Shown here: positions 26,232-35,582 of the stretch, in pieces
Layout: every line of letters starts with the position of its first letter
Position numbering within the stretch: the stretch's first letter is position 1
Source: Salinispira pacifica
GTDB lineage: Bacteria; Spirochaetota; Spirochaetia; DSM-27196; Salinispiraceae
Direction of reading: 5' to 3'
DNA: 64,000 nt
NCBI RefSeq assembly: GCF_000507245.1
Contig: NC_023035.1
Coordinates: forward strand, 509,001-573,000
Position numbers and translations under genes: made by a program
Notes under the pieces: generated by a model
The model's database searches: none
What the model saw: only the letters and a program-made list of their open reading frames with translations
What the model was told of the DNA's origin: nothing

Positions 26232-27851
26232 ATGACAACCACCACCAAAGCCGGCGCGGAACTCGCCCGGGAAATAGAAAAACGGCGTACCTTCGCCATT
26301 ATCAGCCACCCCGATGCTGGAAAAACCACTCTCACGGAAAAACTTCTGCTCTACGGGGGCAGTATCCGTGAGGCCGGTGCAGTGAAATCCAACAAAATTG
26401 ACCGGGGAGCCACATCCGACTTCATGGAAATTGAGCGCCAGCGGGGTATCTCCGTTGCCACCTCGGTGATGAGTTTTGAGTACGGCGGCAAAATCATCAA
26501 TATTCTGGACACACCCGGCCATAAGGACTTCGCAGAAGATACCTACCGCACCCTCACGGCCGTGGACAGTGTAATCCTGGTGGTTGACTCGGTGAAGGGT
26601 GTAGAGGAACAGACCGAACGGCTTATGGAAGTGTGCCGGATGCGCAATACGCCGGTGATTGTTTTTATTAACAAGCTCGACCGTGAAGGCCGGAACCCTC
26701 TGGAACTCATGGATATTATCGAAGAAAAGCTGTCCATCTCTGTGCGGCCTCTCACCTGGCCGGTGAACCGGGGAGACCGGTTCAAGGGGGTGTACAACCT
26801 GGTGGAGCAGAATCTCTACCTTTTCCGTCCCGGAAAAACCAGTATTGAAGAAGACCGCATACTGATCGAAAATCTTGAGGACCCCAGACTCCCGAAGGAA
26901 GTAGGGGAAGAGGACAGCACCCAGCTGAAAGAAGATGTGGAACTGATTGAGGCCGCCTACGGCGATTTTGACCGGGATGCATATTTGTCCGGGGATCTTG
27001 CCCCGGTATTCTTCGGTTCGGCCCTGAACAATTTCGGGGTGCGTGAACTGCTGGAAACCTTCCTGGATATTTCTCCCGCACCCCGGGCCCGGGAGACGGA
27101 CATCCGGACTGTGGCTGCTGATGAAAGCAAGTTTTCCGGTTTTGTTTTTAAAATTCATGCCAACCTGGATCCCAAGCATAGAAACCGCATTGCGTTCATG
27201 AGGGTGTGCAGCGGAACCTTTCAGCGGAACACCATGTTTCATCATGTGCGGGCGGGGAAATCCATCCGCTTCAATAATCCCTACAGCTTTATGGCATCCA
27301 AAAAGGATGTGGTGGATTCGGCATATCCGGGAGATGTGGTGGGGCTCTATGACCGGGGAGATCTGAAGATCGGGGACACGCTGACAACCGGCGAGCAGTT
27401 CATGTATCAGGGAATTCCCAGTTTTTCCCCCGAGGTTTTTCAGGAGCTCACCAATACCGACCCCATGAAGAGCAAGCAGTTGGAAAAGGGAATCCGGCAG
27501 CTTACCGAAGAGGGGTTGGCCCAGCTGTTCATACAGGATCAGGGCAGGCGGAAAATTGTGGGGACCGTGGGGAATCTTCAGTTTGATGTAATTCAGTACC
27601 GGCTGCTCAATGAATACGGAGCCAGCTGCCGCTTCACTCCTCTGAATTTTGCCCGGGCGTGCTGGCTCACCAGCCCGGACCGGAAAAAGCTGGACAGATT
27701 TGTGGAATCTCAGCGGCGCAGAATAGCCATGGACAAGGATGAAAACCCGGTGTATTTCGCCGAAAGCGAGTGGGATCTGAATTATATGAGGCGGGAATAT
27801 CCTGATATTGATTTCCACTTCACCAGCGAGTTTAAACTCCAGCGTGATTAA
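26232..27851 (+). CDS. prfC: Peptide chain release factor 3
   Basis: Translational GTPase RF3, 539 residues, which recycles RF1/RF2 from the ribosome. G1 is [15 protein letters not shown], the switch region is [13 protein letters not shown]3 is DTPGHKDF and G4 is NKLDREG. The RF3-specific C-terminal part contains GAVQ-type [14 protein letters not shown]. Full-length and well conserved. The gene stands alone after a 231-base gap in which I see no gene or clear signal. Confidence 0.97.
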   Translation: MTTTTKAGAELAREIEKRRTFAIISHPDAGKTTLTEKLLLYGGSIREAGAVKSNKIDRGATSDFMEIERQRGISVATSVMSFEYGGKIINILDTPGHKDFAEDTYRTLTAVDSVILVVDSVKGVEEQTERLMEVCRMRNTPVIVFINKLDREGRNPLELMDIIEEKLSISVRPLTWPVNRGDRFKGVYNLVEQNLYLFRPGKTSIEEDRILIENLEDPRLPKEVGEEDSTQLKEDVELIEAAYGDFDRDAYLSGDLAPVFFGSALNNFGVRELLETFLDISPAPRARETDIRTVAADESKFSGFVFKIHANLDPKHRNRIAFMRVCSGTFQRNTMFHHVRAGKSIRFNNPYSFMASKKDVVDSAYPGDVVGLYDRGDLKIGDTLTTGEQFMYQGIPSFSPEVFQELTNTDPMKSKQLEKGIRQLTEEGLAQLFIQDQGRRKIVGTVGNLQFDVIQYRLLNEYGASCRFTPLNFARACWLTSPDRKKLDRFVESQRRRIAMDKDENPVYFAESEWDLNYMRREYPDIDFHFTSEFKLQRD

Positions 27852-27976
27852 TAGTCCGGGGAAAAGCAGCTCCCGGGTCGGCGGGGATACACGTGCGTCT
27901 GCACTCTGACCGGCGGGAAAGAGCCGTCTGACCCCCGGAATAGCTTCCGGTGCGGCTAAAATCGCCGCCGGGGCAT

Positions 27977-28597
27977 TCAGATTTCCGGATCTGTTTTGCG
28001 GATCTTATTCATCAGTTCGCCGGTTCCGTTGCCTCCTGCAACCACCGAGCGCATGGTTTCCTCAAACCCTGTGTCCAGGAAGTCCACACGATCTTCAGTT
28101 ACATGGAACACCAATCCGTTGGTGGGGTTGGGACTTGTGGGAACAAAGGCGGTATAGAAGCCTTTTTCCACATGGTGATCGGTAATGAATGCGGTCATCA
28201 TAGTCTCATTATCGTAGGGGCGGATAAGTGCGGGGCGGGTGAACATCTCATTCCTCTCGGTATTGAAAAACGGTTTTGCCGCCTCTCTGAGAAGGTTGTA
28301 TCCCGGAACCCGCCGCAGGATATGACGCTCAAGCCGGTTGTGGATGAAATTCCCGAACTTGGTTTTTACGATCAAACCAATGACAAAACATCCCGCCAAT
28401 ATGAGTATCACGGCGATTGCCGATGCCAGACTTACCGAAATTTCCAGCCATTCATTTATTTTCAATGCCACCGGCAGGACTGCCTGGGATACCAGCCGGA
28501 ACAGCCAGGTGAAGAAAAAGAATAGAACGGCCAGGGGAAAAATCACCGCCACTCCGCCGATGAAAATTGTAGAAATAAACCTGCTCAGTCGTTTCAT
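27977..28597 (-). CDS. DUF502-family membrane protein
   Basis: A protein of 206 residues with two N-terminal membrane helices (about 8-32 and 50-75; the second contains ILILAGCFVIGLIV). A soluble domain follows with the family patterns RVPGYNLLREAAKPFF and GFYTAFVPTSPNPTNG. The function of DUF502 proteins is not established. The start at 28597 (MKRLSRF) follows GAGGCAGAGAC; an in-frame ATG 21 bases upstream is less likely. A small hairpin (CCGGAA/TTCCGG, 27935-27950) lies beyond its end toward prfC. Confidence 0.87.
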   Translation of the reverse strand: MKRLSRFISTIFIGGVAVIFPLAVLFFFFTWLFRLVSQAVLPVALKINEWLEISVSLASAIAVILILAGCFVIGLIVKTKFGNFIHNRLERHILRRVPGYNLLREAAKPFFNTERNEMFTRPALIRPYDNETMMTAFITDHHVEKGFYTAFVPTSPNPTNGLVFHVTEDRVDFLDTGFEETMRSVVAGGNGTGELMNKIRKTDPEI

Positions 28598-28671
28598 GTC
28601 TCTGCCTCCCGCATACATGGTGCCCCAAAGACGGGAAAAAAGCCACTGCAGAAAAGTTGTTGATAAAAATA

Positions 28672-29496
28672 TCAGCTGATCAAAGGCAGCGGGCTGGGTT
28701 CCGGATCGTCCCAGGGAAAGCTCTCAAAATTTCCGTAATGAAAGCTCAGCAGGGTTCCGTTTTTCCGGCTTTTTTCCATCCGGGCTCGTAAATCCGGGGA
28801 ATTCCGGGGCAGCAGTCCGTCCAGGGCAGGCGAACCCTTCTGTTTTGTCAGGGGAAGGGCATAAGCCCAGCGGCTGCCGTCCCCCACCACCCAAATACCC
28901 GGAAACCCCAGACGGAATTTCATCAGGTCTCTGTGCTTTGGGGTGATAGTTTCGGGCAGTTCCATGAGCAGATGGTTTTCCAGTCCCGAGAACCGGGATG
29001 GCATTTCGGTGAGGGTCGGCGGACATGGTTGTCCCGGGCCCTTCAGTTCCCTCATAATTTCCATGGAACGCTCCCATGGGGGAGTTCTGTACAGCCGGTT
29101 CGTATCATCAAAAATACTTGCATCCCTGAGGGCGGCAATACGGGAGGGGCTGAGCTGAATCTGAAGGGAATTGATCCGGGAGGCAAAACTGTGGGTGTAC
29201 CAGCATTTGCTTGCCAGGTAATCCTTACATTCCTGGGGCTGCTGTTCGCTGTTATGAATCCGGCATTGACCGCTGAGGGAATCCAGGAAGCGGCAGTCGC
29301 TCCGGTAATACAGGGTAAGCCCGCCCTTGGCTCGCATGGTGACAAGATAATTCGGTTCTTCTGCCAGACTGCCGAGACGGGAAAAGTCCTCGGGAGATTC
29401 CGCATCCAGACTGCTTACCGGCATGTTTTTACAACAGGCAGTTGAAGTGCAGACCGAACAGGGGGATTGCTGCCAGCCGGTGCTTGGTGTGATCAT
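28672..29496 (-). CDS. YkgJ-family cysteine-cluster protein
   Basis: A protein of 274 residues. The N-terminal ~105 residues carry the conserved cysteine set of the YkgJ / CxxCxxCC family (CSVCTSTACC ... CRFL ... CRIHN ... PQECKDYL), thought to bind a metal or an Fe-S cluster. The C-terminal ~165 residues match no domain I recognise. The upstream gene is an EAL protein on the same strand 123 bases away. Its function is unknown. Confidence 0.78.
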   Translation of the reverse strand: MITPSTGWQQSPCSVCTSTACCKNMPVSSLDAESPEDFSRLGSLAEEPNYLVTMRAKGGLTLYYRSDCRFLDSLSGQCRIHNSEQQPQECKDYLASKCWYTHSFASRINSLQIQLSPSRIAALRDASIFDDTNRLYRTPPWERSMEIMRELKGPGQPCPPTLTEMPSRFSGLENHLLMELPETITPKHRDLMKFRLGFPGIWVVGDGSRWAYALPLTKQKGSPALDGLLPRNSPDLRARMEKSRKNGTLLSFHYGNFESFPWDDPEPSPLPLIS

Positions 29497-29619
29497 TGGG
29501 GTATGTACCTCGAAAATGAAATTGGATTGGCAGGGACTGATTAATCAGATGCGCAGATTGAAAGATAATAGACGGATAGCCCGGCATACGGCAAGTACCG
29601 GGGGGCCTTCTTTCAGGAA

Positions 29620-30657
29620 CTATTCCTGGGGTTTTCCGAAGAGAAATCCCTGCACCAGATCCACACCCAGGTTTTTTACCCAGCGGTAATCATCCTCGTC
29701 CTCCACTCCTTCGGCAATGGTGGTGATTTTCATCTGGCGGGACAGTTCAATAATGCTTTTCAGAATACTCTGTTTAAAGGTATCGCTGCTCACACCCATC
29801 ACCATATCCATATCAAGTTTCACAATATCCGGATGGAGCTGGTGAAGCAGATTCAACGAGCTGTAGCCCGAACCCAGATCATCCAGAGCAACCTGAAATC
29901 CGTTGGATCGGTAGAAATCAACGATTTCAAGCATGCGGGGAATATCCCGGATGTAGTCGCTTTCCACCAGCTCAAATACGATGTCTTCCGGTCGGAACTG
30001 GGTGGCTTCGATTGCTTCCATGGTGGTTTTGAGGCAATAATCCGGGCTGTAAATGGATGTGGGATTGAAGTTGATAAACAGCTTCTCCTTCAGTCTCTTT
30101 TCGGAAGCCCGGTTTACAGCGGAAATTCTTGCTTCCCGATCCAGATAAAACAGCAGGTCCGCCTTCCGGGCCACCGAGAATATAATGCCCGGGTTCACAG
30201 AATTTCCATCACGGTCCACCCCTCTGAGAAGCACTTCCCTGCCGTAAATGATCTCCGGGTTTTCTGCATTTCTGATGGGGTGAAACACATGGCGCAACCG
30301 CCGCTCCCTCAGCATATCCAGAAGCCAGTTACCTTCAAGCCGGGAAAAAATGCTCAAAAGGCTTTCCATGTGTATGAGGTCATGAATGGTGGGCTCACGC
30401 TCGGGGGGAACAAAAAGCGCTTTGGTTCCGGATAACTCTGCGTCGGTAAAATCAGTGCGATGATTTTCCATGACCTGGGCAATCTGTTCCCTGCTGACCC
30501 GGGCGGAGAAGAGCCCGTCCGACTCATGAAGGGCGGCGCCGGTATCGCTGAAAGCCTTTTCCAGTTTATCTCCGGTAAGAGCTATGGCCGGAGAAAGATA
30601 CAGGACGCCGCTGGGAATCATTGTTTCAGGTAGAATTTCGCATCTGCTGCATTTCAT
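29620..30657 (-). CDS. EAL-domain cyclic-di-GMP phosphodiesterase
   Basis: Cytoplasmic protein of 345 residues. The N-terminal ~95 residues are of unknown fold. The EAL domain (about 100-340) keeps the catalytic set: EVLLRG in place of EALLR, NFNP, ELVESD, ALDDLGSGYSS, KLDMD, AEGVE and QGFLFG. It is therefore predicted to hydrolyse cyclic di-GMP. It diverges from the chemoreceptor gene at 30875 across a 217-base region. No ribosome-binding site is visible at the ATG, which lies directly beside an AT-rich TATATA stretch, so a short or absent leader is possible. Confidence 0.9.
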   Translation of the reverse strand: MKCSRCEILPETMIPSGVLYLSPAIALTGDKLEKAFSDTGAALHESDGLFSARVSREQIAQVMENHRTDFTDAELSGTKALFVPPEREPTIHDLIHMESLLSIFSRLEGNWLLDMLRERRLRHVFHPIRNAENPEIIYGREVLLRGVDRDGNSVNPGIIFSVARKADLLFYLDREARISAVNRASEKRLKEKLFINFNPTSIYSPDYCLKTTMEAIEATQFRPEDIVFELVESDYIRDIPRMLEIVDFYRSNGFQVALDDLGSGYSSLNLLHQLHPDIVKLDMDMVMGVSSDTFKQSILKSIIELSRQMKITTIAEGVEDEDDYRWVKNLGVDLVQGFLFGKPQE

Positions 30658-30783
30658 ATAATATAATAATTATGGATTGATTTTTGGATGTCAAGCCGCC
30701 TCTGTTGCTGTGTGGCTGTCGCCACGGGCCGTGTTGGTGCACTGTATGAGATTGTTGATTTTCCCTGTTTCGTAGCGAATTCC

Positions 30784-30811
30784 TTGGTATACGGCACAAT
30801 TTCATTATACT
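30784..30811 (+). promoter_or_regulatory. Putative promoter of the chemoreceptor gene
   Basis: TTGGTA (30784-30789), 16-base spacer, TATACT (30806-30811). Transcription would start near 30818, just ahead of the terminator-like hairpin at 30833. No flagellar sigma28-type sequence was seen. Confidence 0.4.
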
Positions 30812-30832
30812 TGTATTGGTACCCGAACATCA

Positions 30833-30857
30833 CCGGGAACTTACCCGGCTTTTTTTT
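30833..30857 (+). terminator. Terminator-like hairpin in the chemoreceptor leader
   Basis: CCGGG (30833-30837), 6-base loop, CCCGG (30844-30848), then C and eight T. It points toward the chemoreceptor gene and ends 17 bases before its ATG, with the ribosome-binding site beyond it. No plus-strand gene lies upstream for about 3 kb, so it cannot be the end of one. Attenuation or a small RNA end is possible. Confidence 0.6.
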
Positions 30858-30874
30858 ATCGAAGGAAGATATCT

Positions 30875-32791
30875 ATGGCCAAGCGAACCAAAACCTTATC
30901 ATTCAAGATTACCATTCTCATTCTCATTATCACCCTTGTGACATTCATGATCATGTCATTGATTCTGGAAGCCACCGTCCGCCGGATTATCACCAATGAG
31001 AAACGTGCACAATTCACCTTCCGGGCGGAGATGCTCATGGAAATAATTGAGGACGGCTATGTTGAGTATACCCGTGAGCTCCAGGAGATTCAGCGCTCCC
31101 AGCGTGCTGAACGGGCGGAACTCCTGGAGTCGGGATCGGGCAGTGATCAGCTGGTTAATCTTGCCCGGGAATCCCGGAGTGCGATTCTCTCCAGAATCCG
31201 GCAGCAGTATTACGAAAGCGACATTCTTCAAGATGATGATGTATTGCCCTTCATTCTTGATCAGCAGAGGACGGTACTTCTGCATCCCCGGCTGCCTGAG
31301 GGGAGCCGGGAGTTGGCCTATGAAAGCTATATTCAGGATGCCCAGGCCGAGTCGGACGGGAACCGGGACTTCACACGGAACGGTGAGCTGTGGTGGACGC
31401 TTTATCGGAGCGAACCTAACTGGGGCTGGACGGTGTTTTATGAGGTGCCCCACAGTCAGAAATTTGCCGCATTGAACAGTTTCCGGGTCACCGGAATCCT
31501 GGTAATGCTGGCAGGATTTTTTCTGATTGCCGTCCTGGTTGCCGTGTTTAACAGACGGGCATTACGTCCCCTGCTGCAGGTGAAGCAAAGCATCGTTGAA
31601 ATTGCCGACGGAGGAGGCGATCTCACCCGGCAGCTTGAGGTGAAAACCCAGGATGAGGTTGGTGAGCTTTCTTCCGAGTTCAACCGTTTTATCGCATCCC
31701 TGAGAAATATTGTTTCCAGTATCAAGATTCTCAGCAGCCAAACCGGGGATATCCGCACTGATCTGAATGCCAATACTGAAGAGACCGCCGGCTCAATCAG
31801 TCAGATTTCAGCCACCATTCACAACATGATGAAGCAGATGGAGCGGCTGAAGGAAAATATCGGTGGTGCGGTGCAGTCCCTTGGGGATATCAGCAATTCT
31901 GTGAATACCAATTCACGTATAACCCAGGAGCAGGCATCCATGGTTGAGGAGTCCGTTGCCTCGGTAAACGAGATGATCGCATCGATCAATAATGTTGCCG
32001 AAATTGTACAGGCAAAATCGGAATCCAGCGGGGTCCTGGTGGACACCGCCAGAGAAGGGGGAAAGCAGGTTGAGGTGATGGGGCAGACATTTCAACAGGG
32101 AGTTGCGCAGAAGATCGAAAGCATCCAGGAATTTCTGGATGTAATAAATGGAATATCCTCCCAGATCAATCTGCTTTCCATGAATGCCGCCATTGAAGCA
32201 GCTCATGCGGGAGAACACGGCAGAGGCTTTGCCGTTGTTGCAGAGGAGATTCGAAGACTTGCCGAGCAGACCTCCTCCAATACCAAACGCATCGGAGGCA
32301 GCATTAAAGAAATTATCCAGGCGATCTCGGATACCCGGGTGCAGGTTGAGCAAACCGGTGATGCGTTTGACCAGATAAATTCCCACATTGAAGATGTGTA
32401 CAGTGCATTCAAGGAAATCCATCAAAGTACAGAAGAGCTTTCTGTGGGAGGCCGGGAAATTCTCACTGCCATGTCCCAGCTCAGTGAAGGCTCGGGAGAG
32501 CTGCAGGAGCAGTCTGCGGATATTCATGACAAGACCAGGAACATCGACTCTCTTATGCAGGAAGTGGACAATTATGCCGGAGAGATGCTTCAGGGTATGA
32601 GTGAAATATCTTCCGGAAGCGGCGAGATAACCGGGGCCATGGAATATCTGAACAACCTGAGCAGCGAATTGGGGGTCAAGAGCAATGCACTGGAAGAGCA
32701 GATTACAAGATTTAAAACAGATTCCGAGGATGATTCTGCCTCAGGTTCTGCCTCAGATTCTGCCTCAGATTCTGAGCACAGTGAGGAGTGA
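30875..32791 (+). CDS. Methyl-accepting chemotaxis protein
   Basis: Transmembrane chemoreceptor of 638 residues. Helix 1 is about 10-32, followed by a periplasmic sensor (about 33-200) with a dCache/sCache-like [14 protein letters not shown] region. Helix 2 is about 205-227, then HAMP (about 228-280). A long cytoplasmic signalling coiled coil contains the CheA/CheW-contacting hairpin tip [20 protein letters not shown]. The last ~20 residues are an Asp/Ser/Ala-rich repeat with no recognisable CheR-binding pentapeptide. The ATG follows GAAGGAAG. The ligand is unknown. Confidence 0.95.
   Translation: MAKRTKTLSFKITILILIITLVTFMIMSLILEATVRRIITNEKRAQFTFRAEMLMEIIEDGYVEYTRELQEIQRSQRAERAELLESGSGSDQLVNLARESRSAILSRIRQQYYESDILQDDDVLPFILDQQRTVLLHPRLPEGSRELAYESYIQDAQAESDGNRDFTRNGELWWTLYRSEPNWGWTVFYEVPHSQKFAALNSFRVTGILVMLAGFFLIAVLVAVFNRRALRPLLQVKQSIVEIADGGGDLTRQLEVKTQDEVGELSSEFNRFIASLRNIVSSIKILSSQTGDIRTDLNANTEETAGSISQISATIHNMMKQMERLKENIGGAVQSLGDISNSVNTNSRITQEQASMVEESVASVNEMIASINNVAEIVQAKSESSGVLVDTAREGGKQVEVMGQTFQQGVAQKIESIQEFLDVINGISSQINLLSMNAAIEAAHAGEHGRGFAVVAEEIRRLAEQTSSNTKRIGGSIKEIIQAISDTRVQVEQTGDAFDQINSHIEDVYSAFKEIHQSTEELSVGGREILTAMSQLSEGSGELQEQSADIHDKTRNIDSLMQEVDNYAGEMLQGMSEISSGSGEITGAMEYLNNLSSELGVKSNALEEQITRFKTDSEDDSASGSASDSASDSEHSEE
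32732..32779 (+). repeat. Four tandem 12-base repeats at the chemoreceptor 3' end
   Basis: GATTCTGCCTCA, GGTTCTGCCTCA, GATTCTGCCTCA and a partial fourth unit run in frame, coding Asp/Gly-Ser-Ala-Ser repeats at the C terminus of the chemoreceptor. Confidence 0.85.
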
Positions 32792-32845
32792 AGCCATCCC
32801 CATACTCAGAGTGGTCTCCTGATTCTCATGAACCAGCACCATAGT

Positions 32846-32865
32846 TCCGCTTACGGAGTTTTTTT
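32846..32865 (+). terminator. Weak terminator after the chemoreceptor gene
   Basis: TCCG CTTA CGGA (32846-32857) followed by G and seven T on the plus strand. The stem is short. It overlaps the stop codon of the convergent DtxR-type gene. Confidence 0.4.
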
Positions 32866-33420
32866 CCCGAATGGTAATTTCCGTGCCGGGAAACAGCCCC
32901 GTTCCCCGAGGAACTCCAGGAACTCCCTGCTGTCATGGTTGACCCGCATGATCCGAGCCCGTTCCTGAGTATTCAGAGCACTGAGAGGCATGCCGTCCTG
33001 ACTTGAAATATTCCCGTCAGCTGCGGGGATGGGATCGCCGTGGGGGTCGGTGGAGGGATGCCCCAGAATTTCATCAATCCGCTCAATAAGTCGGTCGCTG
33101 AAGGCGTGCTCCAGTATTTCCGCCTCATCGTGCACCAGCTGCCATTCCAGTCCAAGTACCTCAACCAGAAAAAGCTCGATCAGCCGGTGTCTTCGCACCA
33201 TCTTCAGTGCAAGCTCCCTGCCCCGTGGAGTAAGTTTTACCCCGGACCGTGGAAGGTACTCCACAAGCTTCTCTTCGCTGAGGCTTTTCATCATGGAGGT
33301 GACGGTTCCCGGTGTGACCTGCATAAGAGATGCCAGTTCGCCCGGCTTTACCAGACTGACGCCGGATTTTTCCGAGGCGGAATATATGTTTTTCAGATAA
33401 TCTTCAGTAGTGCTGCTCAC
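32851..33420 (-). CDS. DtxR/MntR-family metal-dependent repressor
   Basis: A protein of 189 residues starting SSTTEDYLKNIYSASEKSG, a classic DtxR-family N terminus. The winged helix contains VTPGTVTSMMKSLSEEKLVEY. The metal-binding/dimerisation part contains RHRLIELFLVEVLGL, HDEAEILEHAFSDRLIERID and HPSTDPHGDPIP, matching the metal ligands of MntR/TroR-type proteins. The GTG at 33420 is chosen because AGGAAG lies 7 bases before it; in-frame ATGs upstream lack a site. No SirA-like third domain is present. Manganese or iron is the likely effector. Confidence 0.88.
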   Translation of the reverse strand: MSSTTEDYLKNIYSASEKSGVSLVKPGELASLMQVTPGTVTSMMKSLSEEKLVEYLPRSGVKLTPRGRELALKMVRRHRLIELFLVEVLGLEWQLVHDEAEILEHAFSDRLIERIDEILGHPSTDPHGDPIPAADGNISSQDGMPLSALNTQERARIMRVNHDSREFLEFLGERGCFPARKLPFGKKTP

Positions 33421-33588
33421 GGATACTTCCTGTGTTGTTCTCTCATGTTTTCCGGATACGTTGTGAACGTACATGGAAATGCGGCATAGCATATGCGCAT
33501 ACAGACAAAGCCCTCATACCTTCAGACAAAGCCCTTATAGATGATCTCCTGAATTCCATGTAGCCGGAAACTCGCCCCCCGCACATGT

Positions 33589-34293
33589 TTAGTATATCAC
33601 CGTCCAGTAACTGTCATCCTGAATATTGCAGTCCACATCCGCCCGGATTTCGCCGCTGGCCTCTGCCATTTCCGGAAAGCTCATGGTTTTCGGCGGATTA
33701 ATTTCCAGGCTGCGGATCCCGTGGCTGGTAAAACGTCTGCTGTTTTGTTCCGCTGAGTCCATCAGTATCCGGTATACATGTTCCGCAAGCCGCTCACCTT
33801 CATCACCTGGAGGGGCATACACGGCAAGGGAGCCTTTGATGCTGCCGTTGATTATCTCCCCTTCTTCTGTGAGGCTGCAATGGTCTTTCTGCAGTATGGG
33901 GATCACCAGCGGCACAAGGGGAGCGATCTGTTGACTGGAAAAATACGCTTCCATACGTTCCGGTGCGTGCTCGACCGAACTTACGATAAAGCCGGCATAC
34001 CTACGGAATGGTTTGAGTTCAAAGGTTGATGTCTGCTCTTTATTGAAGATGATTTGGGATATCCAGTTGCTCTCCCGTGACACTTCCCGGTGATACAGCC
34101 CGCTGTGACCGTGAAATATAATACTGTCGAAGTCCACTCCGGGCATGGAAAAGGAAAATGAGCGGCCCCCCTGAAGGTTCATCCTTCTCTTGGGTTCCTG
34201 AATGCGAAATTCGGGATTATCCAGTAAAAAGCCACGGATCCGGTTTGCAAAATTGAGTATCACTTCGGGTTCGGTTTCGCTGGTAAGGAACAT
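33589..34293 (-). CDS. Hypothetical protein, no family recognised
   Basis: A protein of 234 residues, apparently soluble, with no signal peptide or membrane helix. Aromatic and charged residues are spread evenly as in a folded globular protein. Patterns such as SIIFHGHSGLYHREVSRES and SLAVYAPPGDEGERLAEHVY match nothing I know. The ATG follows GAGGATG at a fair distance. It stands between a DtxR-type regulator gene (same strand, downstream) and a divergent HAD hydrolase gene. Confidence 0.65.
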   Translation of the reverse strand: MFLTSETEPEVILNFANRIRGFLLDNPEFRIQEPKRRMNLQGGRSFSFSMPGVDFDSIIFHGHSGLYHREVSRESNWISQIIFNKEQTSTFELKPFRRYAGFIVSSVEHAPERMEAYFSSQQIAPLVPLVIPILQKDHCSLTEEGEIINGSIKGSLAVYAPPGDEGERLAEHVYRILMDSAEQNSRRFTSHGIRSLEINPPKTMSFPEMAEASGEIRADVDCNIQDDSYWTVIY

Positions 34294-34453
34294 GAGATCA
34301 TCCTCGCTGGTATTGTTAGCCTGTATTGAATTATACCTGTGCCGGGTGGTGGATGCAATCAGTTTTTACATTTTGCACATCTCAGTGCTCGATGCTAAGG
34401 ATAAACGAAATTACGAAAGATTACGAATAACAAAGCAAAACAAAACTTTGTGG

Positions 34454-34482
34454 TAGACAACCTTTGTATTACCAGGTAATAT
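34454..34482 (+). promoter_or_regulatory. Sigma70-type promoter of the HAD hydrolase gene
   Basis: -35 TAGACA (34454-34459), 17-base spacer, -10 TAATAT (34477-34482), start near 34489. An AAGGAG ribosome-binding site follows directly. Confidence 0.55.
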
Positions 34483-34501
34483 TGCACAGTAAGGAGATCA
34501 T

Positions 34502-35398
34502 ATGACTGATATTCTGGAACGCATTCGTTCATTTGAGAAAACAAAGGACTTCTTTATCGGAATTGATTCTGACGGCTGCGTATTTGACAGCATGGGTGTG
34601 AAACACAAGGAGTGCTTTTGTCCGGCGTTTATCAATGTGATGAATCTTCAGGGTGTGAGCGATGCCGCCCGGGAGGTGTGGGAATTTGTCAATCTGTTTT
34701 CAAAAACCCGGGGAATCAACCGTTTTAAAGCCCTGATTCTCAGTCTGGATTTCCTCAGGGAACATCCGGAGGTGAAGAAACGGGGAGTTGAAGTCCCCCG
34801 AATGGACGCTCTCAGGGAGTGGACTGAACGAGAGTCCGCCCTGGGAATGTCGGGGCTGTTGAGAGAAATTGACGAGCACCCACATCCGGATCTTCTTCAG
34901 GCCAGAGACTGGTCCGAGGAGGTGAACCTGGCCGTGGGACGGATTGTAAGAAACCTGGCGCCCTTTCCCGCCGTGCCCGATGCACTGAAACAGATGGTCA
35001 GGCATGCGGATACCATGGTTGTGTCCCAGACCCCCGTGGCGAATATCGAACATGAATGGAAGGAAAACGGCATTCATGACTACGTACAGACCATTGCGGG
35101 GCAGGAGATGGGAAGCAAAGCTTTTCATTTGAAGACTGCCGCGTACGAAAGATACGAGCCTTCTTCAATACTGATGATCGGCGATGCACCGGGGGATTAT
35201 TCCGCCGCACAGGAAATCGGCGCCCTTTTTTATCCCATCATCCCCGGCGGCGAAGAGACCGCATGGCGCAGATTCGTGGATGAGGCTCTTCCGGCTTTTC
35301 TTGACGGAAAGTACAGAGGGGAGTACGAGAAGAGTCTTCTGGATGATTTTCACCGCAGCCTTCCTTCAACCCCCCATGGAATAATACATGATTTTTGA
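34502..35398 (+). CDS. HAD-superfamily hydrolase
   Basis: Cytoplasmic protein of 298 residues. HAD motif I is GIDSDGCVFDSMG (nucleophile Asp followed by DG), motif II is the Ser/Thr in TMVVSQTP, and motif III/IV is ILMIGDAPGDYSAA. A helical cap of about 120 residues lies between motifs I and II, as in C1-type HAD phosphatases. The substrate is unknown; the next gene codes 6-phosphogluconate dehydrogenase, so a sugar phosphate is conceivable. The start is fixed by AAGGAG and the promoter just upstream. Confidence 0.82.
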   Translation: MTDILERIRSFEKTKDFFIGIDSDGCVFDSMGVKHKECFCPAFINVMNLQGVSDAAREVWEFVNLFSKTRGINRFKALILSLDFLREHPEVKKRGVEVPRMDALREWTERESALGMSGLLREIDEHPHPDLLQARDWSEEVNLAVGRIVRNLAPFPAVPDALKQMVRHADTMVVSQTPVANIEHEWKENGIHDYVQTIAGQEMGSKAFHLKTAAYERYEPSSILMIGDAPGDYSAAQEIGALFYPIIPGGEETAWRRFVDEALPAFLDGKYRGEYEKSLLDDFHRSLPSTPHGIIHDF

Positions 35399-35582
35399 AA
35401 TATGCATATGTGAACTGTGGAGTGATGAAGTTTCAGCGGTACGTGGAAATCCGGGAAACTGCTTGAATTAACAGGAATATTCCGTATTTTCATCGGTAGA
35501 TCCGGATATGACCTGTGTGTACCCACGGTTTCCGGATGCCGGTGAAAGAAAACAAATGATGATGAAAAAACAGGAGAATGAT

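Noticed and set aside
25755-27818. Long open frame (687 codons) on the minus strand across prfC
   Set aside because: It is antisense to the full, well-conserved prfC gene and extends into the TylF-type gene. Its translation is rich in His/Pro/Gly with no domain, typical of a codon-bias shadow.
30660-30857. Cyclic-di-GMP (GEMM) riboswitch considered in the chemoreceptor leader
   Set aside because: The conserved GEMM core sequences are absent, and the best promoter leaves too little leader for an aptamer.
32732-32779. Short direct repeats considered as a CRISPR remnant
   Set aside because: Repeats are 12 bases, adjacent without spacers and in frame with the chemoreceptor gene. No cas genes are present.
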